Assembly: GCA_026400415.1 (NCBI GenBank)
Contig: JAPLPA010000174.1
Span: 1 to 8,333, forward strand
Direction: 5' to 3'
DNA length: 8,333 bases
DNA from: Afipia sp.
GTDB taxonomy: Bacteria > Pseudomonadota > Alphaproteobacteria > Rhizobiales > Xanthobacteraceae
The notes below the pieces were generated by a model that did not search any database, had not been told where the DNA came from, and was given only the letters and a program-made list of their open reading frames with translations. The translations under genes and the position numbers were made by a program. This document shows, in pieces, positions 6,800 to 8,333 of this stretch (positions are counted from its first letter, which is position 1; every line of letters starts with the position of its first letter).

Positions 6800-7804
6800 C
6801 TATCCGATCCGCGCCTTGATTTTCGAAATCACATTCACGATGGTCTCGCCTTCGGCACGCGCCGCGAATGTCAGCGCCATACGGTGTTTCAAAATTGGCT
6901 CGGCCAGATCCAGCACGTCGTCGATCGATGGCGCGAGACGTCCATCGAGCAGTGCACGCGCGCGCACTGCCAGCATAAGGGACTGACTTGCGCGCGGACC
7001 CGGTCCCCACGCAATCAATTTGCCGGTTTCGCCGCCCTCGTCGCCGGGTCGCGCCGAGCGCACCAGAGACAGAATTGCTTCGACAACGGAGTCGCCGACC
7101 GGCAGACGCCGCACCAGGCGTTGCGCGGTGATCAGCGTGTCGGTTGTCATCGCAGCTTTCGGCGCAGTCTGTTCGGCGCCCGTCGTATCGAACAAAATGC
7201 GCCGCTCGGCGTCGCGATCCGGATATTCGACGTCGATTTCCATCAGGAACCGGTCGAGCTGTGCCTCCGGCAACGGATAGGTGCCTTCCTGTTCAAGCGG
7301 ATTTTGGGTCGCGAGAACATGGAAGGGCTTCGGTAGGTCGTGCCGCGCGCCAGCCACCGTGATGTGCTGTTCCTGCATGGCCTGAAGAAGCGCCGACTGC
7401 GTGCGCGGGGAGGCGCGGTTGACTTCATCCGCCATCAGAAGCTGTGCGAATACCGGACCTGCGATGAAACGGAACGAGCGTTTTCCTGCGGCACTCTCGT
7501 CGAGCACTTCTGCGCCCAAAATATCCGACGGCATCAAATCGGGCGTGAACTGCACACGCTTGGCGTCGAGGCCGAGCGTGATGCCGAGCGTCTCGACGAG
7601 TTTGGTTTTTGCTAGACCTGGCACGCCGATCAGCAGCGCATGCCCACCTGACAGGATCGTCACCAGCGCATTTTCCACCACACGCTGCTGGCCGAAGATC
7701 ACCGTGGAGATCGCCTCGCGGGCGGCGCGGATGTTGCCTGAGATTTGTTCGGCAGACCGAACGATTACGTCTTCGAGTTTTTCGACACTGTCGCTGCCGG
7801 CCAT
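6800..7804 (-). CDS. moxR: MoxR family AAA+ ATPase
   Basis: The 334-residue protein contains all the ATPase motifs: Walker A GVPGLAKTK (60-68), Walker B LLMADEVNR (122-130), sensor 1 ATQNP (165-169), arginine finger in AQLDRF (Arg185) and sensor 2 GPRAS (269-273). The MoxR signatures QFTPDLMPSDILG and QEGTYPLPEAQLDRF are present, and length is normal. MoxR proteins are cytoplasmic hexameric chaperone-like ATPases that act on vWA-domain proteins, often to assemble or activate metal-dependent or envelope complexes. Here three vWA-like products follow directly in the same operon, and they are the likely partners. The ATG at 7804 has a consensus AAGGAG seven bases upstream, so this is a well-translated first gene. 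The symbol reflects the family; a paralogue-specific name cannot be given. Confidence 0.95.
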   Translation of the reverse strand: MAGSDSVEKLEDVIVRSAEQISGNIRAAREAISTVIFGQQRVVENALVTILSGGHALLIGVPGLAKTKLVETLGITLGLDAKRVQFTPDLMPSDILGAEVLDESAAGKRSFRFIAGPVFAQLLMADEVNRASPRTQSALLQAMQEQHITVAGARHDLPKPFHVLATQNPLEQEGTYPLPEAQLDRFLMEIDVEYPDRDAERRILFDTTGAEQTAPKAAMTTDTLITAQRLVRRLPVGDSVVEAILSLVRSARPGDEGGETGKLIAWGPGPRASQSLMLAVRARALLDGRLAPSIDDVLDLAEPILKHRMALTFAARAEGETIVNVISKIKARIG

Positions 7805-7811
7805 TCAATCG

Positions 7812-7817
7812 CTCCTT
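7812..7817 (-). promoter_or_regulatory. Consensus ribosome binding site of moxR
   Basis: AAGGAG on the minus strand with seven bases to the ATG at 7804. It is the strongest such site in the window and fixes the moxR start. The following genes of the operon have only weak sites, which fits coupled translation from this one. Confidence 0.8.
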
Positions 7818-7995
7818 GCATGCGCGCTTCAATTCGCGCTCAATTTTGCGGATGATTCCCGCACCTTCGATTGCGTCCGGCCATGCTAAACTCTTGCAAA
7901 GGCCAAGTATTCCGCAATGTATTCACCGTCCCCACCTTAACGGCCGAAGTAGTTGGGGCCGATCACGTTGTGGCGAGTTATTTGCAGCCGTTAAG

Positions 7996-8022
7996 CGATG
8001 AATTTATTCGTTAATTTCATCG
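7996..8022. repeat. Imperfect dyad upstream of the DUF1285 gene
   Basis: CGATGAA (7996-8002) and TTCATCG (8016-8022) are perfect inverted copies. Inside them TTA and TAA pair again after one mismatch, leaving a five-base centre. The element spans 27 bases and ends 53 bases before the DUF1285 ATG. It could be an operator for a dimeric regulator or a hairpin in the leader. There is no T run after it, so a terminator is unlikely. I do not recognise it as a known operator. Confidence 0.4.
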
Positions 8023-8075
8023 TTCCAGAGTTGCACCAATCGTGCCAAACAATCGCACAACCGTCAGGGCAAAGA

Positions 8076-8333
8076 ATGGCGAACCAAGGGCAGAAACAGC
8101 AGGACAATCCCGCGCAACGCCTCGATAGCCTGACACAGGCCGCGCGCGGGGCTGCAGCAAAAGGTCTGCCGCCGGTTCATCTGTGGAATCCGCCGTTCTG
8201 CGGCGACCTCGACATGCGCATTGCGACCGATGGAACATGGTTCTATCTCGGCACCCCGATCGGTCGGCCCGCGCTGGTCAAGCTATTCTCAACCGTGCTG
8301 AAGCGCGAGGGCGCCAAATATTTTCTGGTCACA
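8076..8333 (+). CDS. DUF1285 family protein, N-terminal part (continues past the right edge)
   Basis: The frame opens at ATG 8076 and stays open for 86 codons to the window end. After a Gln-rich, variable start, the family core is recognisable: LPPVHLWNPPFCGDLDMRI (31-49), DGTWFYLGTPIGRPALVKLFSTVL (52-75), and KYFLVT at the end. DUF1285 proteins are usually around 190-200 residues, so less than half is visible. They are cytoplasmic, widespread in alphaproteobacteria, and of unestablished function. The ribosome binding site is weak. The gene is divergent from the moxR operon; in related genomes I recall it being followed by a CoA pyrophosphatase (NUDIX) gene and a CCA-adding enzyme gene, which cannot be checked here. 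Confidence 0.85.
   Translation, partial: MANQGQKQQDNPAQRLDSLTQAARGAAAKGLPPVHLWNPPFCGDLDMRIATDGTWFYLGTPIGRPALVKLFSTVLKREGAKYFLVT

Larger units (their letters stand above)
7805..8075. other. Divergent intergenic region between moxR and the DUF1285 gene
   Basis: This 271-base gap must hold the promoters of both divergent units. It is visibly AT-richer than the genes, most of all at 7990-8025. I could not identify a confident -35/-10 pair for either direction; TTGCAG (7982-7987) with TATTCG (8005-8010) is a weak possibility for the plus strand. Short GC-rich arms CGGCC/GGCCG (7941-7945, 7957-7961) could form a small hairpin. No small ORF here has a convincing start site. Confidence 0.5.

Noticed and set aside
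6305..7336. 343-codon plus-strand frame
   Set aside because: It is antisense to DUF58 and moxR, both securely identified by motifs. Its translation is rich in Arg/His/Cys without any family signature.
8017..8238. Minus-strand frame of 73 codons at the right edge
   Set aside because: It overlaps the DUF1285 coding start on the other strand and has no recognisable features.

Overview
The window comes from a high-GC alphaproteobacterium, most likely a member of the Bradyrhizobium/Rhodopseudomonas/Nitrobacter/Afipia group. That placement rests on protein-family recognition and gene order, not on a database search. Almost everything is on the minus strand, so it reads from right to left.

Right edge: a DUF1285 gene starts on the plus strand at 8076 and runs off the window. 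It is divergent from the main minus-strand operon across a 271-base gap (7805-8075) holding a strong ribosome binding site for moxR and an imperfect dyad.

Centre (7804 down to 1037, minus): one tightly packed operon of moxR-type AAA+ ATPase, DUF58 protein, a BatA-like/DUF4159 membrane protein, and a second large membrane protein with a von Willebrand A (vWA)-like fold and a glutamine-amidotransferase-like domain. Genes abut or overlap by a few bases. MoxR ATPases act as chaperones on vWA-domain partners, and three consecutive vWA-like proteins follow this one, so the operon probably encodes an envelope-associated MoxR/vWA complex of unknown client. The third gene is broken: reading frame is lost at about 5458 by an apparent one-base deletion and changes again at about 4742-4753, where part of the protein also seems to be missing. 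As given, it is three ORFs.

Left part (minus): a short gap (945-1036) holds a perfect 17-bp palindrome, ATGTTATAATATAACAT, matching the core of the proteobacterial Zur (zinc uptake regulator) operator. It sits downstream of a consensus -35 hexamer and upstream of a small secreted DUF2946 protein with His and Cys motifs. That gene is followed by the N-terminal 144 residues of a TonB-dependent outer-membrane receptor that runs off the left edge. The simplest reading is a zinc-repressed outer-membrane metal uptake unit (ZnuD-like receptor plus small accessory protein).

No tRNA, rRNA, CRISPR array, insertion sequence or phage gene was seen. The most informative features are the Zur-type operator and the doubly damaged DUF4159 gene.
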